NCBI RefSeq assembly: GCF_000194985.1
Contig: NZ_GL878519.1
Location: forward strand, 330,078-394,077
Length of the DNA stretch: 64,000 nucleotides
DNA from: Dialister micraerophilus DSM 19965
Lineage (GTDB): Bacteria; Bacillota; Negativicutes; Veillonellales; Dialisteraceae
Direction: 5' to 3'
Numbering within the stretch: position 1 is the stretch's first letter; each line of letters starts with the position of its first letter. Below are positions 1 through 7,716 of this stretch, piece by piece. The notes under the pieces were generated by a model. The model searched no databases, had not been told where the DNA came from, and saw only the letters and a program-made list of their open reading frames with translations. The translations under genes and the position numbers were made by a program.

Positions 1-338
1 CCCAAAAAATATACGGATATTTGTTTTTCTACCGCTTTTTTCAGTAAATTTTCAACAAAATCTGCACCGGCAACACGTTCCGGAAAATGATATCCCAGTT
101 GTTCTCCGGCCCATATAATCCCTGCTCCGTCTGCTATAAGCATATCGCAAGAGTTCAAAATTTTTGCAAATTCTTTATCTTTTTGTGCCAACATTATCAT
201 TTCCGCATTGGGTGTTGCAGTCATACATGGTTCTTTACGTTCAATTTTATCCAAAGCAAACTCCAACGCCTGCTCCATGCTTATGGCATGAACATTAATT
301 CCCATAATATTTCTGGCACTTTTTTTTATATCAAACAT
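1..338 (-). CDS. WecG/TagA/CpsF-family glycosyltransferase, N-terminal part (runs off the left edge)
   Basis: The first 112 codons of a GT26-family glycosyltransferase are present; the rest lies beyond the window. These enzymes add a UDP-activated sugar, such as N-acetylmannosamine, to a lipid-linked intermediate of wall teichoic acid or an exopolysaccharide at the inner face of the membrane. The family signature is visible: TPNAEM near residues 42-47 and the acidic ADGAGIIWAG stretch near 69-78. ATG at 338 follows a good AGGAGAA site. Two promoter candidates lie upstream, and a 7-bp hairpin (349-365) sits just before the ribosome site. Family identity is confident. The sugar and acceptor cannot be told from the N-terminus. 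Confidence 0.85.
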   Translation of the reverse strand, partial: MFDIKKSARNIMGINVHAISMEQALEFALDKIERKEPCMTATPNAEMIMLAQKDKEFAKILNSCDMLIADGAGIIWAGEQLGYHFPERVAGADFVENLLKKAVEKQISVYFL

Positions 339-387
339 AGTTCTCCTAAGTAAAATATTTTTACTTTGTTGTCAGATTAACACTATT

Positions 388-416
388 ATTGTAATTCAAA
401 TATATTTATATGACAA
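388..416 (-). promoter_or_regulatory. Promoter of the TagA-like glycosyltransferase gene
   Basis: TTGTCA (411-416), a 17-base spacer and TACAAT (388-393) form a good sigma-A promoter pointing left. A second candidate, an extended -10 element TGC-TATACT at 441-449, lies just upstream, so the gene may have tandem promoters. The transcript would begin about 45 bases before the start codon and carry the small hairpin at 349-365. Confidence 0.6.
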
Positions 417-483
417 TATTCATATTTACCATATGTAAAAAGTATAGCATATAAACGGATTATGTTCACAAATACTTTTCACG

Positions 484-2520
484 TTAATGATATAAACGTT
501 CTAAAAAAACTTTGCCGAAACGTTTTTTTACTTCACTTTTTATGTTTTTCTCCGAATGAATAAATTTTTGTGCGTAGTTTCTTGCTTTTTCAAGCAACGG
601 CAAATCTTTTATTATATTTGCAACTTTCAAATCAGGCATCCCGTGTTGATGATATCCGAAAAGTTCTCCCGAGCCTCTCAACATTAAATCTTTTTCCGAA
701 AGTAAAAATCCGTTGTTTATTTTTGTCATTATGTTGAGTCTTAATGTTGTCGTTTCATTTGTATTTTTTGTGTACAAAATACAGTATGATTGTATTTTAC
801 CTCTACCTACTCTTCCTCTTAATTGGTGCAGTTGAGAAAGTCCGAATCGTTCGGCTCCATACACAAGCATTACAGTTGCATTCGGAACGTTTACTCCTAC
901 TTCTATTACCGATGTGGCAACAAGTATTTGCAGTTTGTTTTCACAAAAATCATTCATTATTTGCTCTTTTTCGGAGTTTTTCATTTTTCCGTATATAAGT
1001 CCGCATTTATATTCGGAAAAAATATTTTTTCTGAGTTTATCATAAACGGATATAGCGGCTGCAAGATCTGTTTTTTCACTTTCTTCTACAAGCGGACATA
1101 CTATGTATGCTTGATGACCTTTTTGTATTTCTTTCTTTATAAAAATCAATACTCTTTGCAGCAATTTGTCATTTATTACATATGTTTTTACCGGTTTTCT
1201 GCCTATCGGCATTTGATTTATAACGGATGCATCCAAATCTCCGTATACCGAAAGTGCCATCGTTCTCGGTATAGGTGTTGCAGTCATTACAAGCACGTGA
1301 GGATTTTCACCTTTAGTTTCAAGCAATTCTCTTTGTTTTACTCCGAATCTGTGTTGTTCGTCGGTAATAACAAGTCCCAAATGTGCAAATTTCACATTAT
1401 TTTCAATCAATGCATGCGTACCGATCAGTATATCTATTTCTCCGGATTTCAATTTATTTAACAGTACTTCTCTTTCCGAATTTTTTATATTTCCTGACAA
1501 GTATGCAATTTCTACCGATAAATTTTTGTATAAATTCAAAAAAGTTTTGTAATGTTGTGATGCCAAAACTTCAGTTGGTGCCATAAGGGTCGCTTGATAT
1601 CCGTTTTCTACAATTTTAGCCGCTGTAAGTGCCGCTATTGCAGTTTTACCGCTGCCTACATCTCCTTGCAATAATCTGTACATCGGTTCTATATCTTCCA
1701 TATCATTTTCGATATCCGAAAATGCTTTTTTCTGATCTTTTGTAAGTTCAAACGGAAATTTATTTAAAACGGATTTTACAAGTTTACCTGAGGGACTGCA
1801 TTTTATTCCGTAAGAATTTATTTTTCGTTTTTCTTTTAGCATCAATATTCCCGCTTGCATAAAAAATAATTCTTCAAATGCAAGTCTTTTTCTTGCCGTC
1901 TCTTTTTCTTTATAATTTTTAGGATTATGCAACATTTTTACGGCAAGTAATTTATCCGGAAAATTTTCACGTGTCAAAATTTCTATGGGTAAATTTTCTT
2001 TTAAATTCGAAACATTTTTCAATGCAAATGCTATCATACTTCTCATTTGTGTCGCCGTTATTCCTTCCGTAAGCGGATATATCGGTACCAGTTTTTCAAA
2101 ATTTTTCAAATTTTCTTTTGGAACCGCTTCAATTTCGGCATTCGATATTTGATATTTACCGTACAAATATTCAACTTTCCCATATGCTAAAATTTCTTCA
2201 TTTATATTAAATTGTTTTTTCTTCCAGCTTTGATTGAAATATGTCAGAGTCACACTGTTTATATTGTCGGTCAATATTACCGAAAGAAGTCTCATTCCGC
2301 GACGTAAAATCCGTTCATCTATTTTAACGATTTTACCGTATATGAGACATTCTTCTCCTATCACAATGTTTTCCATAGGTGTAATCTTTGACCAATCTTG
2401 ATATTTTCTCGGAAAAAAATTAATTAAATCTTCCACCGTTTTTATATTCAATTTTCCAAGTTTTTCAAACATCTTCGGGCCCACACACTTTACTTTCATT
2501 ACCGAGTCTTCCAGTTTCAT
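484..2520 (-). CDS. recG: ATP-dependent DNA helicase RecG
   Basis: RecG is a monomeric superfamily-2 helicase that reverses stalled forks and moves Holliday junctions during recombination repair. The 678-residue product matches the usual length of about 680. An N-terminal wedge/OB domain (about 50-150) is followed by the helicase core with Walker A GDVGSGKT (about 286-293), DEQH (about 387-390) and a C-terminal motif VI region containing QLRGRVGRG. The open frame extends 12 bases further, but ATG at 2520 is preferred because GAGGA lies just upstream inside that extension. It lies back to back with rpmB, an arrangement seen in other Firmicutes. No clear terminator follows before the TagA-like promoter. 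Confidence 0.97.
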   Translation of the reverse strand: MKLEDSVMKVKCVGPKMFEKLGKLNIKTVEDLINFFPRKYQDWSKITPMENIVIGEECLIYGKIVKIDERILRRGMRLLSVILTDNINSVTLTYFNQSWKKKQFNINEEILAYGKVEYLYGKYQISNAEIEAVPKENLKNFEKLVPIYPLTEGITATQMRSMIAFALKNVSNLKENLPIEILTRENFPDKLLAVKMLHNPKNYKEKETARKRLAFEELFFMQAGILMLKEKRKINSYGIKCSPSGKLVKSVLNKFPFELTKDQKKAFSDIENDMEDIEPMYRLLQGDVGSGKTAIAALTAAKIVENGYQATLMAPTEVLASQHYKTFLNLYKNLSVEIAYLSGNIKNSEREVLLNKLKSGEIDILIGTHALIENNVKFAHLGLVITDEQHRFGVKQRELLETKGENPHVLVMTATPIPRTMALSVYGDLDASVINQMPIGRKPVKTYVINDKLLQRVLIFIKKEIQKGHQAYIVCPLVEESEKTDLAAAISVYDKLRKNIFSEYKCGLIYGKMKNSEKEQIMNDFCENKLQILVATSVIEVGVNVPNATVMLVYGAERFGLSQLHQLRGRVGRGKIQSYCILYTKNTNETTTLRLNIMTKINNGFLLSEKDLMLRGSGELFGYHQHGMPDLKVANIIKDLPLLEKARNYAQKFIHSEKNIKSEVKKRFGKVFLERLYH

Positions 2521-2665
2521 ATGTGTCCTCATTTTTACATTTTGTATTTATTATATTAAATAAATTTCCGAGTTTCAAAATAATTTGCAACTTATGCTTT
2601 GTAAATTCTTGATTAATTGAAATTCATATGGTATGATGAAAAACGGTTATTTGAATATTGAAATA

Positions 2666-2694
2666 TAGACATCTAAAAAAAAATATGCTATATT
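2666..2694 (+). promoter_or_regulatory. rpmB promoter
   Basis: TAGACA (2666-2671), a 17-base spacer and TATATT (2689-2694) with an upstream TGC extension form a strong plus-strand promoter. Transcription would start near 2701, about 34 bases before rpmB. Confidence 0.7.
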
Positions 2695-2734
2695 ATTAGT
2701 GTTGCAATCAGGGACATGCAAGGAGGTGTAGCAC

Positions 2735-2926
2735 ATGGCTAATTATTGTGAAATTTCAGGTAAAAAAGTATTGACCGGTTTTAAGATTTCCCATTCTCAC
2801 AGAAAATCAAAGAGAACTTGGAAACCGAACGTTCAGAGAGTTCGTGTTCTTGTTAACGGGAAAGTCAAGAGAATGAATGTCTGCACTCGCGCCCTTCGTT
2901 CCAACAAAGTTAACAGAGATATTTAA
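2735..2926 (+). CDS. rpmB: 50S ribosomal protein L28
   Basis: L28 is a small basic protein of the large ribosomal subunit. The 63 residues show the family pattern: CEISGK at the start, SHSHRKSKRTWKPN in the middle and a basic C-terminus (TRALRSNKVNRD). Only two cysteines are present (residues 5 and 50), so it is not the four-cysteine zinc form. A strong AAGGAGGTG site precedes the ATG. The gene is monocistronic, with its own promoter upstream and a terminator just after the stop codon. Confidence 0.97.
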   Translation: MANYCEISGKKVLTGFKISHSHRKSKRTWKPNVQRVRVLVNGKVKRMNVCTRALRSNKVNRDI

Positions 2927-2933
2927 TAAAGTT

Positions 2934-2956
2934 GCCGACTTATGTCGGCTTTTTTA
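2934..2956 (+). terminator. rpmB terminator
   Basis: GCCGAC, loop TTAT and GTCGGC are followed by a T run: a compact intrinsic terminator eight bases after the rpmB stop codon. Confidence 0.9.
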
Positions 2957-2976
2957 TTTTAAAAACATCGAGATTG

Positions 2977-3016
2977 AAAAACTCCTTTATCGTAAAAGTC
3001 ATAAAGGAGTTTTTTT
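2977..3016 (-). terminator. Terminator of the ybgC-murI operon
   Basis: A 13-14 bp stem (AAAACTCCTTTAT with ATAAAGGAGTTTT) around a 10-base loop is flanked by A and T runs. It can act in both directions and ends the leftward operon whose last gene stops at 3034. Confidence 0.85.
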
Positions 3017-3033
3017 GCAATTCGATGCTTTTT

Positions 3034-3678
3034 TTATACATAATCTGTAAAATTTTTAATTATAACTATCGGTGTTTTTTGATTGTCATTTCCAAAAGGA
3101 TTGTCTATTAATATTTTTGCCACTTTGTATGGACTGATTTTTGCACTTTTCCCGAGTACGGCAGCTCTTTTCAAATCATTTACATCTGCTATTACAGCTC
3201 CGTATGCTCCTGTCGCTTTTTTTATTTCTTCACATACCTTACTTGCATTTGCAGGTCCATATACAAGACATTTATCAAACGGCGGCATTGTTCCAGTTAC
3301 ATCGTCTATTAATGACGCTTGTCTGCATCTTTGATAGAAAACTCCATGTTTGCCCGCCAATTTTGCAATTGCACCCCAGATAAATGAAAACATCATATTC
3401 CATTTACCTTCTTCTTCCATTGCGGCTTGCATTCCGTAAATACTTGCCATAGATCCTGCAGGCGGTACAAATCTGTTCATAAGTCTTGCTTGCCAGCATA
3501 CTTTCAGTTCTTCAGGCCTTATATATCTGCTTTGTGTTATCGCAAGTACGGATTCGGCAACACACACTATATCTTTATTCGTAATGATATCTTGTGCATA
3601 TTCTTTGATTGCTTCTACTATATTGTCTTTATTTGTAAGTATTCTTGTATGTACTGGTATAAGTTCCGGTGATTCCAT
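3034..3678 (-). CDS. CofE-like (F420-0:gamma-glutamyl ligase domain) protein
   Basis: The 214-residue product resembles the CofE/FbiB gamma-glutamyl ligase domain. It has an N-terminal LIPVHTRIL strand, a hydrophobic DIVCVAESVLAITQ segment and a DVNDLKRAAVLG motif near the C-terminus. In F420 producers this domain adds glutamates to F420-0 with GTP. No other F420 gene is present here, so the true substrate is unknown. ATG at 3678 directly abuts the stop codon of the upstream membrane-protein gene and has a GGAGGTG site inside that gene, which indicates translational coupling. It is the last gene of the ybgC operon. The fold assignment is fairly sure; the reaction is not. Confidence 0.7.
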   Translation of the reverse strand: MESPELIPVHTRILTNKDNIVEAIKEYAQDIITNKDIVCVAESVLAITQSRYIRPEELKVCWQARLMNRFVPPAGSMASIYGMQAAMEEEGKWNMMFSFIWGAIAKLAGKHGVFYQRCRQASLIDDVTGTMPPFDKCLVYGPANASKVCEEIKKATGAYGAVIADVNDLKRAAVLGKSAKISPYKVAKILIDNPFGNDNQKTPIVIIKNFTDYV

Positions 3679-4233
3679 TTATTTCACCTCCGATGTATAT
3701 GAATATACTGCAGAGCGTATTTCTTCACTTTTTATATGTATCATTTCTTTTTCGTAATAGTAATCGCTTCGTCCTACAGCTTGATAAATTATTTCCAACG
3801 GTATATCAGGTATAGCTTCTAAGTCTCTCAATATGTTTCCCGATTTTCCTTGCATTATTATTTTGCAAACCAATGTCTTATGACTTCCTTTGGGAATTAT
3901 ACATGCCTGCCAATATCCGTCATTTCTCGGTAAATCTTTAACTGTCAAAAGTGTAGATAAAAATGCCTCGTTGTATTGTTCGAACGGAACGTATAATCTC
4001 ATAAACGCATCCATAATCGTTCCGTTTTGTCTACCTTTGTTTACAATAGGTACCGTAAATGTAAATAACACATGGTTATCGCTCATGGAGTCCACTTTAA
4101 GTGAGCTCATTTTATTTTTCTCTATGTGAAACTTGCAATCACCTTGTATAAAAGCCATTATCCAATATGCAATAAAACCTAAGCAAATCAGTCCTATAAC
4201 GGCGGTAATAATCTTTATTACTGTCAAAGTCAT
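3679..4233 (-). CDS. Conserved hypothetical protein with one N-terminal membrane helix
   Basis: I do not recognise this 184-residue protein. One hydrophobic helix (about residues 5-31) is followed by a short basic stretch and a soluble domain of about 150 residues with beta-rich character (HVLFTFTVPIVNKGRQ). This looks like a membrane-anchored domain, probably facing outward. The frame also offers a GTG nine bases earlier, but ATG at 4233 is better placed behind GGGGTG. It starts two bases after the murI stop codon and ends directly against the CofE-like gene, so the three are co-translated. No function is proposed. Confidence 0.65.
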   Translation of the reverse strand: MTLTVIKIITAVIGLICLGFIAYWIMAFIQGDCKFHIEKNKMSSLKVDSMSDNHVLFTFTVPIVNKGRQNGTIMDAFMRLYVPFEQYNEAFLSTLLTVKDLPRNDGYWQACIIPKGSHKTLVCKIIMQGKSGNILRDLEAIPDIPLEIIYQAVGRSDYYYEKEMIHIKSEEIRSAVYSYTSEVK

Positions 4234-4235
4234 AA

Positions 4236-5009
4236 TTAACACCCCAATTTAATATTTTTTACGGAAACTTTATTTCCGAAAAATTTTTTTACCAAAATTT
4301 CCGCTCTTTCGGCATTTTCTGTAAAATAAAACAAATCTTCAGTGTAAGATTCCGATTTTTTGTTTTCTTTTTTTAATTTTTTCATGGAATTTTCCACCGT
4401 ACTTTCCGCCGGATCCCAAAATTCTGTTTTATTCCATATTTTCTTAAATACGTCTTCAACAAGAGGATAGTGCGTACATGCAAATATTCCTATATCTGTG
4501 GGTGAAATTTTCCTTTTTTCTATTATTTTTTTCAAAATTTCGGTTATTTTTTCCCGTGAATTATTTTCTTCTATAGCATGTGCCAACCCTTCACATGGCA
4601 TTTCTTCAATTTTTGAGTTAGGGAATTTTTCTTTTATTTTATTTTTATGTATGTGCAAATTTATTGTTGCCGGTGTGGCAAATACGGTTATGCTTCCGGC
4701 GTTTTCAAAATGAGGTAAGTCCAAACTCATACCTTCAATCGGTATTTTTTCGTCATAAAAATTTTTTTGCACGTTGAATGTAATCGTATTGCATGCAATT
4801 ATAATCATTTTTACATTCTTACTTATCAAAAATTTTTTCATTTTTCCCGCTAATACGTTTATTTCATGAGAGGTACGTTCTCCATAAGGATTATTTGCCG
4901 TATCTCCTATAAATATAATTGATTCTTCAGGATACTTTTGTCTCAAAACACGTGCAACTGTAAGTCCACCTACTCCTGAGTCCATTATTCCTATGGGTCG
5001 GTTATCCAT
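4236..5009 (-). CDS. murI: Glutamate racemase
   Basis: MurI converts L-glutamate to D-glutamate for peptidoglycan in the cytoplasm without a cofactor. The 257-residue protein has the family motifs: GIMDSGVGGLTV (about 7-18), the two catalytic cysteines in IACNT (C73) and FACTHYPL (C178), and the substrate-binding NPYGER (about 40-45). Its length is normal. The start codon overlaps the ybgC stop codon (TAATG), so it is coupled to that gene. Confidence 0.96.
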   Translation of the reverse strand: MDNRPIGIMDSGVGGLTVARVLRQKYPEESIIFIGDTANNPYGERTSHEINVLAGKMKKFLISKNVKMIIIACNTITFNVQKNFYDEKIPIEGMSLDLPHFENAGSITVFATPATINLHIHKNKIKEKFPNSKIEEMPCEGLAHAIEENNSREKITEILKKIIEKRKISPTDIGIFACTHYPLVEDVFKKIWNKTEFWDPAESTVENSMKKLKKENKKSESYTEDLFYFTENAERAEILVKKFFGNKVSVKNIKLGC

Positions 5010-5425
5010 TATTCTCTGTCCTCTTTTGAAATAGAAATCAACTTGGCTATTTTTTCCTGAGGTATTCTTACAATCTTACCTGTATTTATATCCGTATATG
5101 TACCTTTTGTAGTAGCCGTTGTCAGTATTTCACCGGTTTCTTCTTTTACAACTTCATAGTAGAATGTCAATTTTATTCTGTTTATTTCTTTCAAATATGT
5201 TTTTATGATAATTACATCATCATATTTTGCAGATTTCAAGTAACGTGCTTGCACTTCCACTATAGGAAATACTATTCCTTTTTTCATAAGTTCATTTAAA
5301 CATATTCCTCCTGCACGAAGGTATTCCACTCTGGCTTCTTCAAACCATTTAAAGTAATTTGCATGATGAACCACTTTCATACCGTCGGTTTCATAAAAAT
5401 GAACTCTTCTTTTTATAATATTCAT
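5009..5425 (-). CDS. YbgC/4-hydroxybenzoyl-CoA-type acyl-CoA thioesterase (hotdog fold)
   Basis: This 138-residue single hotdog domain hydrolyses acyl-CoA or acyl-ACP thioesters. It carries the signature TDGMKVVHHANYFKWFEEAR, in which D14 is the expected catalytic acid. The track allows five extra codons, but a GGAGG site lies inside them, so ATG at 5425 is chosen. It is the first gene of the operon with murI. A promoter lies directly upstream. The natural acyl substrate cannot be inferred. Confidence 0.88.
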   Translation of the reverse strand: MNIIKRRVHFYETDGMKVVHHANYFKWFEEARVEYLRAGGICLNELMKKGIVFPIVEVQARYLKSAKYDDVIIIKTYLKEINRIKLTFYYEVVKEETGEILTTATTKGTYTDINTGKIVRIPQEKIAKLISISKEDRE

Positions 5426-5444
5426 ATCGTTCCTCCGCATTTTT

Positions 5445-5472
5445 ATTTTACAGCAAATCAGTTAAAAGTCAA
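5445..5472 (-). promoter_or_regulatory. Promoter of the ybgC-murI operon
   Basis: TTGACT (5467-5472), a 16-base spacer and TAAAAT (5445-5450) point left. The start codon is about 20 bases downstream of the -10 box. Confidence 0.65.
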
Positions 5473-5500
5473 AAACTTATATCGCTGTTTATTTAAATGA

Positions 5501-5554
5501 AAAATGAACACATAGGCTTTTGAAATGTACCCAAAAAACTTATGTGTTCATTTT
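5501..5554 (-). terminator. Long-loop inverted repeat, likely terminator of the DUF697-like gene
   Basis: AAAATGAACACATA (5501-5514) pairs exactly with TATGTGTTCATTTT (5541-5554) around a 26-base loop. On the minus strand it falls after the gene that ends at 5582 and is followed by T-rich sequence. The large loop is unusual for a simple terminator. Confidence 0.6.
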
Positions 5555-5581
5555 GTCAGGGTCTATTTATGTAATTATTTA

Positions 5582-6796
5582 TTATTTCTCGTTTTTCGCT
5601 TTTGCTTTCTTTTCCGCTGCACGTTCTTCGGCTTTTTCTTTAAATTCTTCTGCTGCAGTCAAAATTTTGCCTTTTGTCTGTTCGATGGCTTCATTTGCCG
5701 CCGTTTTATATGTCACTGCAGTTTCTTTCGCTTTTCCTTTTATTTCTTCTACCTTTACTTGAACTTGTCCTGCTTTTTCTTTCATATCTTCTTTAAGTTT
5801 GTCTGTTTTTTCTTTTACTTTTTCCATATGTATTTTTGCTTGCAGTTTAAGTTCTTCGGATTTTTGTTTTGCTTGCAATGATTTTATTTCTGATTTATGA
5901 AGAAGAATTTCTTTTTTCTTTTGCAGCTCTTCCATTTGTTTTTTTGCTTTTACTTTCATTTCTTCCGCACATTTTTTTGCTTCTTTGTGAAATTCTTTAG
6001 AACGTATTTCTACTTGTTCTCTGAATTCAATTATCGCTTTTTGTGCTGTTTCTTGTGCTACTTCACTTGCGCCGAGTACCGTATATTTTGCGTCTTCGAT
6101 TTGTTCTTCTGTTACACCGGTCTTTTTAAGTACGTTGATTAATTTATCTCCCAATATTTCTACCGTTTCGGATAATTGGTCTGCCATTTTATTTACTGCT
6201 TCGTGTGCTTTTTCTTGGTATGCATCTTCCAATTTTTCCAATTCGTTTGTGAAGTCTTCTTTTTCATTTCCTAAAGGTTGATTTTTAGATTCATTGTTTT
6301 TCAATTCTTCCATCTTCTCATCTCCTTGAATTTTTTCGGTTTCAAAAATTTCACGATAGGGTTTTGTGTCGTCAGGCATACCGTCTTTTATCCATTTTTG
6401 TGCCGCTCTTCCTATTCCGTATGTTACGGATATCGCTATCGGACCTTGTATTATACTTACGGGTATAAGTGTAGATGCCAAGTTTCCTATTACTGTTGCT
6501 CCAAGCGATCCTAAAAATGACAGTACGGCTTTTTTTGAAAGATTTATTCCGTATATATCACCTATGCGTGTAATCATATATACTTCATTTGCGATGAGTG
6601 CCGCCGTTCCCAAAAACGGTGTCAAAACTATAACTCCGGCTCTTGCCGCTCCCCACTGAATAAGTTTTGCAGCTTGTTCATCTCTATTGTCAATCACATT
6701 AACTTCGACTTCAGCTTCATTTTGTACCACTTCGTTCGTTGTTTCCGAATTGCATTTATTTTCAAGTTCTTCATTTTTTATTTCTTCATTATTCAT
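5582..6796 (-). CDS. DUF697/YcjF-like membrane domain fused to a long Lys/Glu-rich coiled coil
   Basis: The 404-residue protein starts with an acidic tail (1-40). A glycine/alanine-rich hydrophobic domain follows (about 41-135: AAKLIQWGAARAGVIVLTP, then IANEVYMITRIGDIYGI), resembling DUF697/YcjF-type domains that associate with membranes and GTPases. After an acidic linker comes about 200 residues of uninterrupted amphipathic helix rich in K, E and A with apolipoprotein/LEA-like periodicity. ATG at 6796 has a GGAGG site; the longer frame would begin at a TTG further up. A TATAAT lies at 6841-6846. The gene is monocistronic. A membrane-surface or stress-protection role is conceivable, but no function is known to me. 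Confidence 0.7.
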   Translation of the reverse strand: MNNEEIKNEELENKCNSETTNEVVQNEAEVEVNVIDNRDEQAAKLIQWGAARAGVIVLTPFLGTAALIANEVYMITRIGDIYGINLSKKAVLSFLGSLGATVIGNLASTLIPVSIIQGPIAISVTYGIGRAAQKWIKDGMPDDTKPYREIFETEKIQGDEKMEELKNNESKNQPLGNEKEDFTNELEKLEDAYQEKAHEAVNKMADQLSETVEILGDKLINVLKKTGVTEEQIEDAKYTVLGASEVAQETAQKAIIEFREQVEIRSKEFHKEAKKCAEEMKVKAKKQMEELQKKKEILLHKSEIKSLQAKQKSEELKLQAKIHMEKVKEKTDKLKEDMKEKAGQVQVKVEEIKGKAKETAVTYKTAANEAIEQTKGKILTAAEEFKEKAEERAAEKKAKAKNEK

Positions 6797-6930
6797 GACG
6801 TACCTCCTGTTCAATTAAATAAAAAGTTTTCTTTATTTTCATTATACACGAATTTGAATATAAGTATACTGATAATAAATTTTTATTTATAATTGATTTT
6901 TCAATTCACCGTTTATTATAATTCCGATTT

Positions 6931-7656
6931 TTACCAGTCTGTAAGTCCTCCGTCTACCGATAAAATTGTACCGGTAATGAATGATGCTTTTTCCGATAAG
7001 AGAAATGCCGCCGCATTTGCTACGTCTTCCGCTTTTCCTATACGCATGAGAGGATATTGCCTGCTCAGAATTTTTTTGTTTTCTCCGCTTTTTAAAAGCT
7101 GTTTCTCCAATAAGGGTGTATCTATGTCTGCCGGGCAAATTACATTTACTCTGATTTTGTATACTGACAATTCAAGTGCAAGTGATTTCGAAAATGCCGT
7201 TACGGCTCCTTTTGTCGCACCGTATAAAGAACATTGAGTATTTCCTTGCAATGCCGCATCCGATGCAATCGTGACTATACTTCCTCCGTTTTTTTTCATA
7301 TATGGAATTATTTCTCTCAGTATGTACATCGTTCCGAATACATTTGTTTCGAAAAAAATTTTTATTTGTTCGTCCGTTGTATTTTCAAGTAATGATTCAC
7401 CGTAAATTCCGGCCGAGGTCACTACTGCTCTTATTTCTCCGAATTTTGCCGCCTTTTCAATAGCATTTTTGCATGATACAGGATTTCTTACGTCACAAGG
7501 AATAAATACGCTTCCGGATATTTCGAATTCCGCCGATTTTCCTTTTACTTCATCTCTTGCAAGTAATATCGGCATATATCCCTCTTCTGCAAGCGTTTTA
7601 GCTGTTTGAAGACCTATTCCGGAGGTACCTCCGGTAATAATTGCTGTTTTTTTCAT
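6931..7656 (-). CDS. Short-chain dehydrogenase/reductase
   Basis: A classical 241-residue SDR: cofactor motif TGGTSGIG (8-15), N105, and the catalytic triad S132, Y145, K149 (YGATK). The C-terminus ends GTILSVDGG as in FabG-type enzymes. These enzymes oxidise or reduce hydroxyl/carbonyl groups with NAD(P). It is distinct from the FabG at 22922 and not in a lipid operon, so the substrate is unknown. An AGGAG site precedes ATG at 7656. It lies downstream of the aminotransferase, with a terminator-like hairpin between them. Confidence 0.85.
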   Translation of the reverse strand: MKKTAIITGGTSGIGLQTAKTLAEEGYMPILLARDEVKGKSAEFEISGSVFIPCDVRNPVSCKNAIEKAAKFGEIRAVVTSAGIYGESLLENTTDEQIKIFFETNVFGTMYILREIIPYMKKNGGSIVTIASDAALQGNTQCSLYGATKGAVTAFSKSLALELSVYKIRVNVICPADIDTPLLEKQLLKSGENKKILSRQYPLMRIGKAEDVANAAAFLLSEKASFITGTILSVDGGLTDW

Positions 7657-7673
7657 TAAATTCTCCTGTTCAT

Positions 7674-7711
7674 AAAAAAAGACGTCTTGTTAAACAATAC
7701 GGCTTTTTTTT
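7674..7711 (-). terminator. Terminator-like hairpin between the aminotransferase and the SDR
   Basis: An imperfect stem (GACGTCTTGT with ACAATACGGC) is flanked by an A run (7674-7680) and a T run (7703-7711), so it could work in both directions. On the minus strand it follows the aminotransferase gene. Confidence 0.6.
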
Positions 7712-7716
7712 ACAAA

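Noticed and set aside
823..1461. A 212-codon plus-strand reading frame inside recG
   Set aside because: It is antisense to a well-conserved helicase, has no ribosome site, and its translation is rich in F, Y, S and C, as expected from the reverse of a low-GC gene.
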